Source: Candidatus Nitrosacidococcus sp. I8 (lineage in GTDB: Bacteria > Pseudomonadota > Gammaproteobacteria > Nitrosococcales > Nitrosococcaceae). From it: a stretch of DNA of 64,000 nucleotides. Below the pieces are notes generated by a model. The model was not told the DNA's origin. It saw only the letters and a list, made by a program, of their open reading frames with translations, and ran no database searches. Both the position numbers and the translations under genes were made by a program. The stretch lies in the NCBI RefSeq assembly GCF_945836005.1, contig NZ_OX241534.1:310001-374000 (forward strand). Direction: 5' to 3'. Shown one piece after another: positions 43,573 to 54,701 of the stretch. The stretch's first letter is position 1, and the number at the start of each line of letters is the position of its first letter.

Positions 43573-44199
43573 ATGGATTTTGCTGTACAAAACTCTATAG
43601 GGGGCTCTGATCAGAATATTATACAGATCTCAGATTCTGTTTTTTCTAATGCTTTGAATAAAGCTCTTGTTTCTCAGGCTATTCTTACCTATTTAGTGAG
43701 AAGTCGTTCTGGAACAAAAGCGCAGAAAACTAGATCTGAAGTACGTGGTGGGGGTATAAAACCTTTTCGTCAAAAAGGTACCGGGCGTGCTAGAGCTGGA
43801 ACTATTAGAAGTCCATTATGGCGCGGGGGCGGCAAAGTATTTGCTGCTAAACCAAAAGACTATGCTCAGAAATTGAATAAAAAAATGTATAGGGGGGCTA
43901 TGTGCTCTATTCTTTCTGAGTTAGTACGGCAGGATAGGTTACAAGTAGTTAATGATGAATGTATCTCTCTACCGGAAATAAAAACTAAAAATCTTATAAA
44001 TTTACTTGCACCCCTCAATTGGGATACTTTATTAATAGTCACTTCTAAAAGTGATCGTAACTTAGAGTTATCAGCTAGAAATATACCTGCAGTTACTATT
44101 TGTAGTGTAAAAGAGATTAACCCTTACGATCTAGTAAAGTTTAATGGTGTGTTAGCTACGTATAGTGCTTTACGTTGTATTGAGAGAGATTTTTCATGA
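43573..44199 (+). CDS. rplD: Ribosomal protein L4
   Basis: A 208-residue protein lining the peptide exit tunnel. The GGGIKPFRQKGTGRARAGTIRSP loop, split in its middle by the tunnel tip, is typical. In E. coli it represses the S10 operon through a leader that this genome lacks at that place. Its stop overlaps the rplW start by 4 bases. Confidence 0.98.
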   Translation: MDFAVQNSIGGSDQNIIQISDSVFSNALNKALVSQAILTYLVRSRSGTKAQKTRSEVRGGGIKPFRQKGTGRARAGTIRSPLWRGGGKVFAAKPKDYAQKLNKKMYRGAMCSILSELVRQDRLQVVNDECISLPEIKTKNLINLLAPLNWDTLLIVTSKSDRNLELSARNIPAVTICSVKEINPYDLVKFNGVLATYSALRCIERDFS

Positions 44200-44489
44200 A
44201 CGAGGAAAAATTAACTAAAACTATCTTAACTCCTTTACTTTCTGAAAAAAGCACTTTTGTGGCTGAGAAATATAATCAGATAGTTTTTAAAGTGCAAAAG
44301 AGTTCTACTAAAAGGGAAATAAAAAGTGCTATTGAACTATTATTTAGTGTTAAAGTTAGCAAAGTTCATACTGTACTAATTAAAGGGAAACGTAAAAAAT
44401 CTGGACGCTATATGGGTTATCGGAGTGATTGGAAAAAAGCGTATGTATCACTTCGTTCTGGATATGATATTGATTTTACAGGTGTTTAA
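44196..44489 (+). CDS. rplW: Ribosomal protein L23
   Basis: A 97-residue protein at the tunnel exit, docking site of trigger factor and SRP. It has ILTPLLSEKST at the N-terminus, FKVQKSSTKREIKSAIE, and the KGKRKKSGRYMGYRSDWKKA tail. The start overlaps rplD (ATGA), indicating coupled translation. Confidence 0.98.
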   Translation: MNEEKLTKTILTPLLSEKSTFVAEKYNQIVFKVQKSSTKREIKSAIELLFSVKVSKVHTVLIKGKRKKSGRYMGYRSDWKKAYVSLRSGYDIDFTGV

Positions 44490-44519
44490 TAAATATTTTC
44501 TAGAACTAAAGAGGATAAT

Positions 44520-45344
44520 ATGCCAACAATAGAAGTTAATCCTACATCTCCTGGACAGAGATTCACTGTAAAAGTAGTGACCCCTAATCTGTATAAAGGG
44601 AGACCATATATACCTCTAACTACTAAAAAAACCCGGAGCGGCGGGCGAAATAATTTAGGCAGAATAACTGTTCGTCATAGAGGTGGCGGACACAAACAGT
44701 TATATCGGCTTATTGATTTTAAGAGGGATAAATTTGGTATTTTAGGTCGTATAGAAAGAATAGAATACGATCCAAATCGTAGTGCACATATTGCATTAGT
44801 GTGTTATTTAGATGGAGAAAAGCGATATATTATTGCTCCTAAGAATCTTAAAGTAGGGGATACAATAAGTTCAGGGCGAGAAGCATCTATACGAGATGGA
44901 AATAGCCTTCCTTTACGAAATATTCCTGTAGGTACTTTTATCCATTGTGTTGAATTAAAACTAGGTAAAGGGGCACAAATAGCTAGAAGTGCTGGTTCCT
45001 CATGTCAAATTGTAGCTCGTGAAGGGGAATACATTACTTTACGACTAAGATCAGGAGAAATACGAAGAGTATCTTCCGAATGCTATGCAACAATTGGAGA
45101 AGTAAGTAATGGTAGTCACGGGCTGCGCTCTCTTGGGAAAGCTGGTGCTCAACGAAGAAGAGGAAGACGGCCTACAGTTCGTGGAGTCGCCATGAATCCT
45201 GTAGATCACCCTCATGGTGGAGGAGAAGGAAGAACATCAGGGGGTAGACACCCTGTTAGCCCTTGGGGAATCTCAACCAAAGGTTACAAGACCCGCTCTA
45301 ATAAACGTACTGAAGCCTTTATTGTGCATCGGCGTAAAAAATAG
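44520..45344 (+). CDS. rplB: Ribosomal protein L2
   Basis: A 274-residue protein essential for subunit joining and peptidyl transfer. The [10 protein letters not shown] motif and the C-terminal signature [18 protein letters not shown] with the functional His are intact. An AGAGGATAA ribosome-binding site precedes ATG. Next gene rpsS after 24 bases. Confidence 0.99.
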   Translation: MPTIEVNPTSPGQRFTVKVVTPNLYKGRPYIPLTTKKTRSGGRNNLGRITVRHRGGGHKQLYRLIDFKRDKFGILGRIERIEYDPNRSAHIALVCYLDGEKRYIIAPKNLKVGDTISSGREASIRDGNSLPLRNIPVGTFIHCVELKLGKGAQIARSAGSSCQIVAREGEYITLRLRSGEIRRVSSECYATIGEVSNGSHGLRSLGKAGAQRRRGRRPTVRGVAMNPVDHPHGGGEGRTSGGRHPVSPWGISTKGYKTRSNKRTEAFIVHRRKK

Positions 45345-45368
45345 ATCAGAGGAGAATATAGATTAGCT

Positions 45369-45641
45369 ATGCCACGTTCGATCAAGAAAGGACCTTTTAT
45401 TGATATTCATTTACAGAGAAAAATTGAGCAAGCAGTTTCATCTCAAAATAGAAAGCCTATTAAGACATGGTCCCGGCGATCAATGATAATTCCAGAAATG
45501 GTAGGGTTAACTATTGCAGTCCATAATGGTAGACAGCATGTCCCAGTATTAATTACAGAAAATATGGTTGGGCATAAGTTAGGGGAATTTTCGCCGACTC
45601 GAACTTTTAAAGGACATGCGGCAGATAGGAAGACAAAATAA
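45369..45641 (+). CDS. rpsS: Ribosomal protein S19
   Basis: A 90-residue head protein in complex with S13. [11 protein letters not shown] at the start and TRSMI-like [29 protein letters not shown] are the signature. Normal length. Confidence 0.99.
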   Translation: MPRSIKKGPFIDIHLQRKIEQAVSSQNRKPIKTWSRRSMIIPEMVGLTIAVHNGRQHVPVLITENMVGHKLGEFSPTRTFKGHAADRKTK

Positions 45642-45658
45642 TAAGGTATTAAGTTATT

Positions 45659-45985
45659 ATGGCTACAGCAGTATTAAAATATGTAAGAATATCTCCCCAA
45701 AAATGCCGACTAGTTGCAGATCAAATTAGAGGTTTATCTATAGATAAGGCACTAGAGGTTTTAAATTTTAGTCATAAAAAATCTGGAGCTGTTATAAAAA
45801 AATTGCTGGATTCAGTAGTTGCAAATGCTGAGCATAATGATGGATCTGATATTGATAATTTAAAGATTTCAGAAATCATAGTAAATGTAGGTCCTACCAT
45901 GAAACGAACTCGAGCAAGAGCAAGAGGTAGGATTAACCGAATACTTAAACGTTCTTGCCACGTCAAAATAACTGTTGCAGAGTAA
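45659..45985 (+). CDS. rplV: Ribosomal protein L22
   Basis: A 108-residue protein with a long hairpin into the exit tunnel. The N-terminal KYVRISPQKCRLVADQIRG and the hairpin region MKRTRARARGRINRILKR are as expected. 17 bases after rpsS. Confidence 0.99.
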   Translation: MATAVLKYVRISPQKCRLVADQIRGLSIDKALEVLNFSHKKSGAVIKKLLDSVVANAEHNDGSDIDNLKISEIIVNVGPTMKRTRARARGRINRILKRSCHVKITVAE

Positions 45986-46009
45986 TAATTTAATAGGAGT
46001 TTAATCAGA

Positions 46010-46678
46010 ATGGGACAGAAGGTTCACCCTATTGGCATCCGTTTGGGTATTATTAGAGATTGGAACTCGAAGTGGTATGCTAGTGGTAATCAATTCGGTG
46101 AATTACTAAGTAACGACTTAGCTGTACGTAGCTATTTATCTAAAAAACTAGCAAATGCCCTTGTTAGCAATATTCATATTGATCGACCAGCACGGAGCGC
46201 TAGGATTACTATCCATACAGCAAGACCAGGAATAGTAATTGGAAAAAAGGGGGAGGATATTAATGTTTTACGCCAAGAAGTTGCCAGTATAATGGGTATA
46301 CCGGTCCATATTAATATTCAAGAAATACGAAAACCAGAATTAGACTCTACTCTTGTTGCTATAAGTATAGCACAGCAGCTAGAGCGTAGAATTATGTTCC
46401 GTAGAGCAATGAAGAGAGCTGTGACTAATGCCATGAGAGTTGGTGCACAAGGTGTTAGGATAAAAGTATCCGGTCGTTTAAATGGTGCAGAAATCGCTCG
46501 TAGCGAATGGTATAAAGAAGGTAGAATACCTTTACATACTTTGCGGGCTGATATAGATTATGGGTTTTCTGAAGCAAAGACTACCTATGGAATTCTTGGG
46601 GTAAAGGTTTGGATATTTAAAGGAGAGATATTCGAGCAACAAAGCAATAATTCTGTAAGAGAAGAAAATATAAAGTAA
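46010..46678 (+). CDS. rpsC: Ribosomal protein S3
   Basis: A 222-residue protein at the mRNA entrance. [13 protein letters not shown] opens it; the KH domain has [14 protein letters not shown]; the C-terminal domain has [21 protein letters not shown] ribosome-binding site is seen. rplP follows after 14 bases. Confidence 0.99.
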   Translation: MGQKVHPIGIRLGIIRDWNSKWYASGNQFGELLSNDLAVRSYLSKKLANALVSNIHIDRPARSARITIHTARPGIVIGKKGEDINVLRQEVASIMGIPVHINIQEIRKPELDSTLVAISIAQQLERRIMFRRAMKRAVTNAMRVGAQGVRIKVSGRLNGAEIARSEWYKEGRIPLHTLRADIDYGFSEAKTTYGILGVKVWIFKGEIFEQQSNNSVREENIK

Positions 46679-46692
46679 TTTGAGATAATAAA

Positions 46693-47106
46693 ATGCTACA
46701 GCCAAAGAGAACTAAATTTCGTAAGCAACAAAAAGGCAGGAATAGAGGAAGTGCTTCTCGAGGATCCATCGTATCTTTCGGGGATTATGGATTAAAAGCT
46801 GTTGGCAGGGGGCAAATTACAGCACGCCAGATTGAATCTGCTAGGCGGGCTATGACAAGGTACATCAAGCGTGGTGGAAAAGTATGGATTCGAGTATTTC
46901 CTGACAAACCCATAACTAAGAAGCCTCTTGAAGTACGGCAAGGGAAAGGAAAGGGTAATGTAGAGTATTGGGCTATGAATATACAGCCTGGTAGAGTGCT
47001 TTATGAAATGGAGGGTGTCCAAGAAGACATAGCAAGGAGAGCTTTTGAATTAGCAGCTGCTAAATTACCGATTAAAACCATGTTTGTTACACGGACAATT
47101 ATGTGA
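46693..47106 (+). CDS. rplP: Ribosomal protein L16
   Basis: A 137-residue protein near the A-site t[20 protein letters not shown] and the [17 protein letters not shown] and [11 protein letters not shown] motifs are diagnostic, including the Arg site that is hydroxylated in some species. Its stop overlaps the start of rpmC. Confidence 0.99.
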   Translation: MLQPKRTKFRKQQKGRNRGSASRGSIVSFGDYGLKAVGRGQITARQIESARRAMTRYIKRGGKVWIRVFPDKPITKKPLEVRQGKGKGNVEYWAMNIQPGRVLYEMEGVQEDIARRAFELAAAKLPIKTMFVTRTIM

Positions 47107-47291
47107 TGAAAGCTCAGGACTTACGCCTAAAGGCAGTCGATATATTAAGAAGCGATCTTTTAAACCTTCTACGAGAACAATTTAAATTGCGTATTCAGAA
47201 TGGAACAAATCAATTATCTAAGAATAGCGAGATGAAGAGAGTTCGCAGGGATATTGCAAGAATTAAAACTGTTTTAGGTGAAAAGTATTAA
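47106..47291 (+). CDS. rpmC: Ribosomal protein L29
   Basis: A 61-residue protein near the tunnel exit. [20 protein letters not shown] and [16 protein letters not shown] are typical. The ATG at 47106 shares a base with the rplP stop (TGATG); GTG one codon earlier is also possible. rpsQ follows. Confidence 0.96.
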   Translation: MKAQDLRLKAVDILRSDLLNLLREQFKLRIQNGTNQLSKNSEMKRVRRDIARIKTVLGEKY

Positions 47292-47301
47292 TATTAATAT
47301 T

Positions 47302-47556
47302 ATGAATAACGAAAATTTTCGTACTATCACTGGGCAGGTAGTTAGTAATAGGATGGATAAAACAATAACTGTTGTCATCGAGCGTAAAATTCCACATCCT
47401 TTATATAAAAAATATATAAGGCGCTCTAATAAGCTGCATGCTCATGATGAAAATAATGATTGTGCTATTGGAGATACAGTATCTATAACCTCAGTTAAGC
47501 CTTTATCTAAAACGAAATCTTGGCAGCTAGTGAGTATACTAGAACGTGCTCGTTAG
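47302..47556 (+). CDS. rpsQ: Ribosomal protein S17
   Basis: An 84-residue OB-fold protein binding 16S r[32 protein letters not shown] and the RPLSKTKSW-like [12 protein letters not shown] motif identify it. ATG 47302 gives the family length; a GTG at 47278 would overlap rpmC by 14 bases and add 8 residues, which is less likely though the ATG has no clear ribosome-binding site. Confidence 0.95.
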   Translation: MNNENFRTITGQVVSNRMDKTITVVIERKIPHPLYKKYIRRSNKLHAHDENNDCAIGDTVSITSVKPLSKTKSWQLVSILERAR

Positions 47557-47591
47557 CTTATTTTTTGCAGTGCTAAATTTAGGGGGACTAG

Positions 47592-47960
47592 ATGATTCAA
47601 ATGCAAACTAGCCTAGAAACAGCAGACAATAGTGGTGCTAAAAAACTTGTTTGCATTAAGGTATTGGGTGGGTCAAAGCGGCGGTATGCTGGGATTGGGG
47701 ATATTATTAAGGTTACTGTAAAAGATGCTATTCCTCGTGGTAAAGTGAAAAAGGGGGATACTTATACTGCTGTAATTGTACGAACGAAAAAAGGAATTCG
47801 CCGATCGGATGGGTCGATAGTTCGTTTCGATACTAATGCTGCAGTGTTATTAAACAATCAAATGCAGCCTATAGGTACTAGAGTATTTGGGCCAGTAACA
47901 CGCGAGCTTAGATCTGGGAATTTTATGCGAATCATATCTTTAGCCCCGGAAGTGCTCTAG
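47592..47960 (+). CDS. rplN: Ribosomal protein L14
   Basis: A 122-residue protein at the subunit interface. [19 protein letters not shown] at the start and RGIRRSDGS-like [14 protein letters not shown] are the signature. Preceded by an AGGGGGA ribosome-binding site. rplX is 8 bases on. Confidence 0.99.
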   Translation: MIQMQTSLETADNSGAKKLVCIKVLGGSKRRYAGIGDIIKVTVKDAIPRGKVKKGDTYTAVIVRTKKGIRRSDGSIVRFDTNAAVLLNNQMQPIGTRVFGPVTRELRSGNFMRIISLAPEVL

Positions 47961-47968
47961 GAGTAGCA

Positions 47969-48286
47969 ATGCGCAGAATAAAAAAAAGTGATCAAATTAT
48001 AGTTATTTCAGGTAAGGATAAAGGGAAGTTAGGGAAGGTTTTGCATATACTAGATAATGATTATATAGTTGTTGAAGGCGTCAATATTTTGAAAAAACAT
48101 AAGCGACCGAATATGGCTGCAGGAGATCCTGGAGGAATTCTTGAAAAAGAAGGATCAATCCACGTCTCTAATGTTATGATATATGATACTATAGCTGGCC
48201 GAGGAAGTAGAGTTGGATTTAAAAACAAAGGAGATGACCGTAAGGTACGGTATTTAAAGACTAGTGGCGAATCCATAGATCCTTAA
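47969..48286 (+). CDS. rplX: Ribosomal protein L24
   Basis: A 105-residue assembly-initiating protein. The KOW motif SDQIIVISGKDKGKLGKV and VEGVNILKKHKRP are diagnostic. Followed by a 43-base gap before rplE, where no S8-type control hairpin was evident. Confidence 0.99.
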   Translation: MRRIKKSDQIIVISGKDKGKLGKVLHILDNDYIVVEGVNILKKHKRPNMAAGDPGGILEKEGSIHVSNVMIYDTIAGRGSRVGFKNKGDDRKVRYLKTSGESIDP

Positions 48287-48329
48287 TACTTCTACCGATT
48301 AATAATATTTAGTTTTTAGAAAATCAAGT

Positions 48330-48869
48330 ATGGCTAGATTACAAGAATACTATTATTCCACAGTGGTCCACAATCTGAAGAATCAATTTGAGTATAGCTC
48401 TGTTATGGCTGTCCCCCGTATAGAGAAGATTACTCTGAATATGGGAGTAGGTGAAGGAGTTGGGAATAAAAGTGTTTTGGAGCATGCTAGTAATGACATG
48501 CAAAAAATTTCTGGGCAAAAGCCAATTCTTACATTAGCAAGAAAATCAGTAGCAGGATTTAAGATTCGTGAGGACTGGCCTATTGGGTGTAAAGTAACCT
48601 TACGCCAAGCAAAAATGTATGATTTTCTAGATAGATTAATTAATATTGCAATTCCTAGAATTAGAGATTTTCGTGGGTTTGATGCGAAATCCTTTGATGG
48701 TAGAGGAAATTATAATATGGGTATACGAGAGCAGATTATATTTCCGGAAATTGACTATGATCAGATAGATACTATACGAGGTATGAATATTACCATTACA
48801 ACCACAGCGAGAACAGATAATGAAGGTCGAGCTCTCTTAAAGGCGTTTAGCTTTCCTTTTAAAGGTTAA
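48330..48869 (+). CDS. rplE: Ribosomal protein L5
   Basis: A 179-residue 5S rRNA-binding protein of the central protuberance. [16 protein letters not shown] and [11 protein letters not shown]-like [18 protein letters not shown] are characteristic, with the C-terminal [14 protein letters not shown]. rpsN follows after 12 bases. Confidence 0.99.
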   Translation: MARLQEYYYSTVVHNLKNQFEYSSVMAVPRIEKITLNMGVGEGVGNKSVLEHASNDMQKISGQKPILTLARKSVAGFKIREDWPIGCKVTLRQAKMYDFLDRLINIAIPRIRDFRGFDAKSFDGRGNYNMGIREQIIFPEIDYDQIDTIRGMNITITTTARTDNEGRALLKAFSFPFKG

Positions 48870-48881
48870 TGGGAGAATATA

Positions 48882-49187
48882 ATGTCAAAGAAATGTATGA
48901 TTAACCGTGAGCTAAAAAGGGTTAGAATAGCAAAGAAATATACGGTAAAACGTTTAGAATTAAAAGAAAGAATAAATGATACTTCTCTTTCATTAGAAGA
49001 GCGAAGAAATGCTACAAATAAGTTTCGCACTTTGCCAAGGGATTCGTCTCCTTCTCGTCAGAGAAATCGTTGTTATTTAACAGGGAGACCCCATGGTTAC
49101 GTGCGTAGATTTTCTTTGTCGCGTAATAAGTTAAGAGAAATCGCAATGCGTGGGGATATCCCTGGCTTAACTAAAGCTAGTTGGTAA
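48882..49187 (+). CDS. rpsN: Ribosomal protein S14 (zinc-free long form)
   Basis: A 101-residue head protein. [26 protein letters not shown] is its signature, given here only in part as [11 protein letters not shown]. The four cysteines of the short zinc form are lacking, so it is the long C-minus type usual in gammaproteobacteria. Confidence 0.98.
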   Translation: MSKKCMINRELKRVRIAKKYTVKRLELKERINDTSLSLEERRNATNKFRTLPRDSSPSRQRNRCYLTGRPHGYVRRFSLSRNKLREIAMRGDIPGLTKASW

Positions 49188-49228
49188 ATTATTTATAGTT
49201 TTGTAGAATAATTAAGAGTAAGTTCGTC

Positions 49229-49621
49229 ATGAGTATGACAGATCCAATTTCGGATATGCTAACAAGGTTACGCAACGGTCAGAGGGTTGGCAAGTTAAAA
49301 ATAGACATGCCTTTTTCGAAACTAAAGAAAAATATTGCACACTTATTAAAGATTGAAGGTTATATAAAAGATTATCAGTTAACTGATAGTGTGAAGCCAA
49401 CCTTAGTTATAGATCTAAAGTATTATAAAGGATTTCCAGTTATTGGAGAAATCAAGAGAGTGAGTACCCCCGGTCTGCGCATATATAAAGATAAGAATAA
49501 TCTCCCTAAAGTTTGTGGAGGTTTAGGGATTGCTATCATTTCTACTTCCAACGGGGTTATGACTGACAAAGCAGCAAGATCTAAGGGAATAGGAGGCGAA
49601 ATATTATGCTACGTTTCATAG
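49229..49621 (+). CDS. rpsH: Ribosomal protein S8
   Basis: A 130-residue 16S rRNA-binding protein. [15 protein letters not shown] at the start and [16 protein letters not shown] and [14 protein letters not shown] at the end identify it. In E. coli it represses the spc operon. Confidence 0.99.
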   Translation: MSMTDPISDMLTRLRNGQRVGKLKIDMPFSKLKKNIAHLLKIEGYIKDYQLTDSVKPTLVIDLKYYKGFPVIGEIKRVSTPGLRIYKDKNNLPKVCGGLGIAIISTSNGVMTDKAARSKGIGGEILCYVS

Positions 49622-49637
49622 AAATGAGGATGAGTTA

Positions 49638-50171
49638 ATGTCTAGAGTAGCTAATAATCCTATACTAATCCCTAGTAATGTTGGTGTTAAATTAACAGAT
49701 CGAGAGATTAAAATAGAGGGTAAAAACGGCCTTCTTTCTTTGCCAATTCATGAATTAGTAGATATAGTGCATAAAGAAACAGCATTATATTGTAGCCCAA
49801 AACAATCTGAAAAATATTCAGAGTCTTTAAGCGGTACCCTAAGAGCCTTAATAAGTAATATGATATATGGAGTAAATCAAGGGTTTGTTGTAGGGTTACA
49901 CTTAGTTGGAGTTGGTTATCGTGCACAGCTTCAGGGAAAGAATTTGGCACTTAATTTGGGTTATTCCCACCCTGTTGAGTTTATTTCTCCTGAAGGAATT
50001 ACAATCGAAGTACCAAATCCAACTGAGATCCAGATAAAAGGTGCTGACAAAAGGAAAGTTGGGCAAGTTGCAGCTGACATACGTAATTTTAGACCTCCTG
50101 AGCCTTATAAAGGCAAAGGAATTCGTTATATAAATGAAGTGATTATACGTAAGGAAGCTAAAAAGAAATAG
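49638..50171 (+). CDS. rplF: Ribosomal protein L6
   Basis: A 177-residue protein near the sarcin-ricin loop. Two similar domains; the second ends with [16 protein letters not shown], the family signature. [20 protein letters not shown] lies in the linker. 16 bases after rpsH. Confidence 0.99.
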   Translation: MSRVANNPILIPSNVGVKLTDREIKIEGKNGLLSLPIHELVDIVHKETALYCSPKQSEKYSESLSGTLRALISNMIYGVNQGFVVGLHLVGVGYRAQLQGKNLALNLGYSHPVEFISPEGITIEVPNPTEIQIKGADKRKVGQVAADIRNFRPPEPYKGKGIRYINEVIIRKEAKKK

Positions 50172-50184
50172 TCTAAGGTGTAGC

Positions 50185-50532
50185 GTGAATAAGAAGAAAG
50201 CAAGATTAAGAAGAGCGGCCAATACAAGATTTAAGATACGTAAGCAAGAAGCAATTAGGTTAGCAGTTCATCGTACACCTAAGCATATCTATGCTCAAAT
50301 CACTAAATCGGGGGAAGTTGTTGCTAGCGCTTCTACCGTTGAATCAGTGATTAAGCAGCAAGTAGAATATACAGGAAATAAATCCGCTGCTTTGATTGTG
50401 GGTAAAATTATCGCTGAGAGAGCTATAGAAAAGGGTATATATAGGGTTGCTTTTGATAGATCTGGTTATAAATATCATGGTCGAGTAGAATCGTTAGCAA
50501 ATTCAGCTCGTGAAAATGGATTACAGTTTTAA
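50185..50532 (+). CDS. rplR: Ribosomal protein L18
   Basis: A 115-residue 5S rRNA-binding protein. The N-terminal Arg/Lys tail, [15 protein letters not shown], and [18 protein letters not shown] are typical. The start is GTG (50185), 13 bases after the rplF stop. Confidence 0.98.
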   Translation: MNKKKARLRRAANTRFKIRKQEAIRLAVHRTPKHIYAQITKSGEVVASASTVESVIKQQVEYTGNKSAALIVGKIIAERAIEKGIYRVAFDRSGYKYHGRVESLANSARENGLQF

Positions 50533-50544
50533 AAGGTTATATTA

Positions 50545-51054
50545 ATGAGGCAAATAGAACATAAGGAGCTAGAAGGTAGTCTATTAGAAAAACTAGTAGC
50601 TGTAAGACGAGTTGCTAAGGTTGTAAAAGGTGGTCGCCAGTTTGGTTTTTCAGCACTAACTGTAGTTGGTGATGGTAAGGGTAGAGTGGGATTCGGGCAG
50701 GGAAAAGCTAAAGAAGTTCCTGCTGCTATTCAAAAAGCATTAGAAGATGCAAAAAAGAATATGGTTTCAGTCTCTCTAAAAGAGGGAACCTTGCAGTATC
50801 CCCTAACTGCTAGTTACGGTGCTGCTAAAATTTATATGCAGCCAGCTCCCCAAGGAACCGGAATTATTGCTGGGGGAGCCATGCGAGCAGTTTTTGAAGT
50901 TGTTGGTATACATAATGTTTTAGCAAAATGTATTGGATCAACAAACCCGATTAATATTGTTAGATCTACTATTCTTGGCCTTTCTCATATGGCAAGCCCT
51001 ATAAGTATCGCTCAAAAGCGAGGAAAAGATCTTCAAGAGATTTTCAGTGAATAA
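50545..51054 (+). CDS. rpsE: Ribosomal protein S5
   Basis: A 169-residue decoding-fidelity protein. [22 protein letters not shown] and [13 protein letters not shown] form the double-stranded RNA-binding region, and [15 protein letters not shown] the second domain. Its stop overlaps the rpmD start by one base (TAATG). Confidence 0.99.
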   Translation: MRQIEHKELEGSLLEKLVAVRRVAKVVKGGRQFGFSALTVVGDGKGRVGFGQGKAKEVPAAIQKALEDAKKNMVSVSLKEGTLQYPLTASYGAAKIYMQPAPQGTGIIAGGAMRAVFEVVGIHNVLAKCIGSTNPINIVRSTILGLSHMASPISIAQKRGKDLQEIFSE

Positions 51055-51242
51055 TGGATAACAAAAATAAAATTCAAGTAGTACTTGTGAAAAGCCTGAT
51101 CGGTAGGTTAGAGCGGCATAAAAAATGTGCTATTGGTTTAGGATTACGCCGTATAGGGAAACCAACTACTGTTTATGATACTCCGGAGAATAGAGGAATG
51201 ATAAAAGAAATTTCCTATCTAATTAAAATCAATGATAATTAG
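51054..51242 (+). CDS. rpmD: Ribosomal protein L30
   Basis: A 62-residue protein. [17 protein letters not shown] and [21 protein letters not shown] are the L30 signature. Overlaps rpsE by 1 base and ends 2 bases before rplO. Confidence 0.97.
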   Translation: MDNKNKIQVVLVKSLIGRLERHKKCAIGLGLRRIGKPTTVYDTPENRGMIKEISYLIKINDN

Positions 51243-51244
51243 CT

Positions 51245-51685
51245 ATGAGATTAAATACCCTTTCATTTATATTAGGCACTAAACAGAAAAGAACTCGACT
51301 TGGCAGAGGTATAGGATCAGGTTTGGGTAAAACTTGCGGACGTGGTCATAAGGGACAGAAAGCAAGAGCAGGAGGATATCACAAAGTTGGCTTCGAAGGA
51401 GGGCAGTTACCTATTCAGAGGCGTCTTCCTAAGATAGGGTTCGTATCTCTTAGTGCTAGAGATTCCGCTGAGCTTAGGTTGGATCAAATTTCAAAAATAG
51501 ATACTGATGTATTAAGTATTGATAGTCTCATTCGTTCTGGTTTAATTTCAAAGCGAACTAAAAAAGTCAAGGTTATAGCATCTGGAAAAATTGATAAGGC
51601 AGTAACTCTTGATGGTATTCAAGTATCCATGGGTGCACGCCTAGCAATCGAAAAATTAGGCGGTAAAGTTAATGAAAAGGAATAA
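51245..51685 (+). CDS. rplO: Ribosomal protein L15
   Basis: A 146-residue late-assembly protein. The Gly/Arg-rich N-terminus [24 protein letters not shown] interacts with rRNA, shown here by its start [11 protein letters not shown], and [15 protein letters not shown] follows. It ends 2 bases before secY. Confidence 0.99.
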   Translation: MRLNTLSFILGTKQKRTRLGRGIGSGLGKTCGRGHKGQKARAGGYHKVGFEGGQLPIQRRLPKIGFVSLSARDSAELRLDQISKIDTDVLSIDSLIRSGLISKRTKKVKVIASGKIDKAVTLDGIQVSMGARLAIEKLGGKVNEKE

Positions 51686-51687
51686 TA

Positions 51688-53064
51688 GTGGCAAAGCATA
51701 GCCGTAAAGCAAAATCTTCTCGAGCTGGAGATAAATTCAGTAAATTTGATGGCTTGCGCCGTAAACTCTTTTTCGTGCTAGGTGCTCTATTAGTTTATAG
51801 AATAGGTACTTTTATTCCTGTACCCGGTGTTGATCCAAGCGCACTTTCTGCACTGTTTGAGCAACAACAAGGTACAATCTTGGACATGTTTAACATGTTC
51901 TCTGGCGGTGCTCTAAGACGTCTATCAGTATTTGCTCTAGGGATTATGCCTTATATATCTGCATCTATTATTATGCAGTTACTAACAACGGTTCATCCTA
52001 AACTGGAGCAGTTGAAAAAAGAAGGTGCATCAGGACGTAGAAAAATTACTCAATATACTCGTTATGGCACCTTGCTTTTAGCGACTATACAGTCCATAGG
52101 GGTGGCAGTTGCTTTAGAATCACAACAAGTAAGTGGTATGTCTGTAGTAATTGACCCAGGTATTTTATTTAGATTAACTGCTGTACTAACTCTTGTTAGT
52201 GGTGCATTATTTTTAATGTGGCTTGGTGAGCAAATTACTGAACGAGGTATTGGTAACGGAATTTCATTAATAATTTTTGCTGGAATCGTTGCTGGATTAC
52301 CATCTGCTCTTGGTGGAACACTAGAATTAGCAAGAACTGGAGAGATTCATATACTTACTGTACTAGTACTTTTAGCCCTAACCTTAGTAGTAACAGCGTT
52401 TGTGGTTTTTATGGAGCGTGCACAGCGGCGTATACCAGTGCATTATGCTAGGCAGCAAGTTAGTGGTAAAACTTATGGTGGGCAAACCAGCCATCTACCT
52501 TTAAAAATAAATATGTCTGGAGTTATTCCGCCTATATTTGCGTCTAGTATTATTTTATTTCCAGCTACGTTAGCAAGCTGGTTTAGCTCTAATGAGGGGA
52601 TGGGATGGCTTAAAGATCTATCAGCTACTCTGTCTCCAGGACAGCCTATTTATGTAATTTTATATGCGGCAGCAATTGTTTTCTTCTGCTTTTTTTATAC
52701 GGCATTGGTTTTTAATCCAAAAGAAACAGCTGATAACTTAAAAAAATCTGGTGCTTTTATTCCTGGAATACGCCCAGGTGATCATACTACTCGATATATT
52801 GATACTGTCATGGGGAGGCTTACTCTAGGTGGTGCTATTTATATTACTGCTGTATGCCTTTTGCCAGAATTTTTAATTCTGTACTGGAATGTACCCTTTT
52901 ATTTTGGAGGTACATCCTTGTTAATTATTGTGGTTGTAGTTATGGACTTTGTAGCCCAAGTGCAAGCCCATCTAGTATCCCATCAATATGAAAGTTTATT
53001 GAAAAAGGCCCAGTTAAAGGGCATTAATATTAATAGTGCTTTTGAAAATCAAATTATACGCTAG
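51688..53064 (+). CDS. secY: Preprotein translocase subunit SecY
   Basis: A 458-residue channel subunit of SecYEG, with ten membrane helices. [12 protein letters not shown] at the plug/TM1 region, the [22 protein letters not shown] signature region (begins SGGALRR) and GERIGNGIS-like [16 protein letters not shown] are conserved. A Lys/Arg-rich N-terminus and GTG start (51688). Other Sec genes in the window are secE, secD and yajC. Confidence 0.99.
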   Translation: MAKHSRKAKSSRAGDKFSKFDGLRRKLFFVLGALLVYRIGTFIPVPGVDPSALSALFEQQQGTILDMFNMFSGGALRRLSVFALGIMPYISASIIMQLLTTVHPKLEQLKKEGASGRRKITQYTRYGTLLLATIQSIGVAVALESQQVSGMSVVIDPGILFRLTAVLTLVSGALFLMWLGEQITERGIGNGISLIIFAGIVAGLPSALGGTLELARTGEIHILTVLVLLALTLVVTAFVVFMERAQRRIPVHYARQQVSGKTYGGQTSHLPLKINMSGVIPPIFASSIILFPATLASWFSSNEGMGWLKDLSATLSPGQPIYVILYAAAIVFFCFFYTALVFNPKETADNLKKSGAFIPGIRPGDHTTRYIDTVMGRLTLGGAIYITAVCLLPEFLILYWNVPFYFGGTSLLIIVVVVMDFVAQVQAHLVSHQYESLLKKAQLKGININSAFENQIIR

Positions 53065-53109
53065 AGCTAGCAAAATCAAATATTCTATCCATGGGAGTTA
53101 ACTAGATAA

Positions 53110-53223
53110 ATGAAAGTTCGAGCTTCTGTAAAAAAACTTTGTCAAAGCTGTAAGCTTATACGGAGAAAGAGAGTTGTAAGGGTAATATGTAAAGATGCTC
53201 GGCATAAACAACGTCAAGGGTAA
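53110..53223 (+). CDS. rpmJ: Ribosomal protein L36
   Basis: A 37-residue protein, too short for many gene finders. [15 protein letters not shown] opens it and C11, C14, C27 and H32 form the zinc site, so it is the zinc-binding form. It occupies its usual place between secY (45 bases) and rpsM (35 bases). Confidence 0.96.
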   Translation: MKVRASVKKLCQSCKLIRRKRVVRVICKDARHKQRQG

Positions 53224-53258
53224 TACTTACGATAAATAGATTGAGGGTAAGATAAATA

Positions 53259-53609
53259 ATGGCACGTATCGCTGGAATCAATATACCGGTACATAAACAC
53301 ATAAAAATAGCGCTTACTTCTGTTTATGGGATAGGGAATACTCGTGCTCAAAAAATTTGTAATTCAGTAGGAATTCCTGCGCAAAAAAGAGTTACAGATC
53401 TCTCTGAGCAGGAGTTAGAAAATCTACGTACTGAAGTGAATAAATATTCTATAGAAGGTGATTTACGCCGTGAAGTAACAATGAATATTAAACGATTGAT
53501 GGATATAGGTTGTTATCGAGGTCTTAGGCATCGCAAAAATCTTCCAGTACATGGCCAACGAACCCAAACAAATGCAAGAACACGGAAGGGACCTAGAAAG
53601 GTAAAATAG
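53259..53609 (+). CDS. rpsM: Ribosomal protein S13
   Basis: A 116-residue head protein contacting the P-site t[22 protein letters not shown] and [19 protein letters not shown] are the signature. First gene of the alpha group. No S4-binding pseudoknot was recognised in the 35-base leader. Confidence 0.99.
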   Translation: MARIAGINIPVHKHIKIALTSVYGIGNTRAQKICNSVGIPAQKRVTDLSEQELENLRTEVNKYSIEGDLRREVTMNIKRLMDIGCYRGLRHRKNLPVHGQRTQTNARTRKGPRKVK

Positions 53610-53623
53610 TAGAGTTTATATTA

Positions 53624-54007
53624 ATGGCAAAGTCAAGTGTAAAAAAGAAAATTAAAAGAACTGTCGCTGATGGGATTGCGCATATTCATGCTTCTTTTAA
53701 CAATACGATTGTTACAATCTCAGATCGTCAAGGAAACGCTCTAGCATGGGCTACATCCGGCGGAAGTGGTTTCCGCGGCTCTCGTAAGAGTACGCCTTTT
53801 GCTGCACAAGTAGCTGCAGAAAGAGCAGGGCGTGTTGCTCAAGAAATGGGTATGAAAAATGTAGAAGTGTACATTAAAGGCCCTGGACCAGGAAGAGAAT
53901 CAGCTGCACGAGCTCTGAATAATATAGGTTTTAAAATAATAGGTATAATAGATATTACTCCTATTCCCCATAATGGTTGTCGCCCCCCTAAAAGGCGAAG
54001 AGTTTAA
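53624..54007 (+). CDS. rpsK: Ribosomal protein S11
   Basis: A 127-residue platform protein. [21 protein letters not shown] and [32 protein letters not shown] identify it. 15 bases after rpsM. Confidence 0.99.
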   Translation: MAKSSVKKKIKRTVADGIAHIHASFNNTIVTISDRQGNALAWATSGGSGFRGSRKSTPFAAQVAAERAGRVAQEMGMKNVEVYIKGPGPGRESAARALNNIGFKIIGIIDITPIPHNGCRPPKRRRV

Positions 54008-54021
54008 AAGGAGGGTTAAAC

Positions 54022-54648
54022 TTGGCTAAATATATAGGTCCTAAACTCAAACAAGCAAGGCGTGAAGGAACAGATCTTTTTTTAAAAAGCGGAATTAGAT
54101 CTATAGATTCAAAATGCAAGATTCAACAAATTCCTGGGCAACATGGATCAACATCAAAACAAAGCCGATTATCGGGCTATGCTTCTCAGTTACGAGAGAA
54201 ACAAAAACTGCGTCGTATGTATGGTGTTTTAGAGAAACAATTCCGGTCTTACTATAAAGAAGCCACAAGGTTAAGAGGATCTACTGGGGAAAATCTATTA
54301 AAAATTCTAGAATCTCGCCTTGATAATGTAGTGTATAGAATGGGATTCGGGAGTACTCGTGCTGAAGCACGCCAGCTTGTTAATCACAAGAGTATCCTTG
54401 TTAATGGCAAAGAAGTGAATATACCCTCTTATAAGGTTCAGATTGAAGATAAAGTAATTGTAAAGGAAAAAGCTAAGAGGCAAGATCGTATAAAATTAGC
54501 ACTTGAAATTGCTCAAGCAAGAGCAAATATAGATTGGATTGACGTTGAACCAAATAAAATGGAAGGGGTGTTTAGAAGAGTTCCTGATCGTAGCGAATTA
54601 GCTTCTGATATACAAGAGAACTTAGTAGTAGAGCTTTACTCAAAATAG
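54022..54648 (+). CDS. rpsD: Ribosomal protein S4
   Basis: A 208-residue primary 16S rRNA-binding protein. The start is TTG (54022) with an AAGGAGG ribosome-binding site. The S4 domain has [22 protein letters not shown] and [15 protein letters not shown]. The zinc cysteines of some S4 types are missing, which is normal here. Confidence 0.98.
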   Translation: MAKYIGPKLKQARREGTDLFLKSGIRSIDSKCKIQQIPGQHGSTSKQSRLSGYASQLREKQKLRRMYGVLEKQFRSYYKEATRLRGSTGENLLKILESRLDNVVYRMGFGSTRAEARQLVNHKSILVNGKEVNIPSYKVQIEDKVIVKEKAKRQDRIKLALEIAQARANIDWIDVEPNKMEGVFRRVPDRSELASDIQENLVVELYSK

Positions 54649-54701
54649 CATGTTATTTATATGCTATATCAAACTATTTCAAATAAGATTGATCCTAAAT
54701 T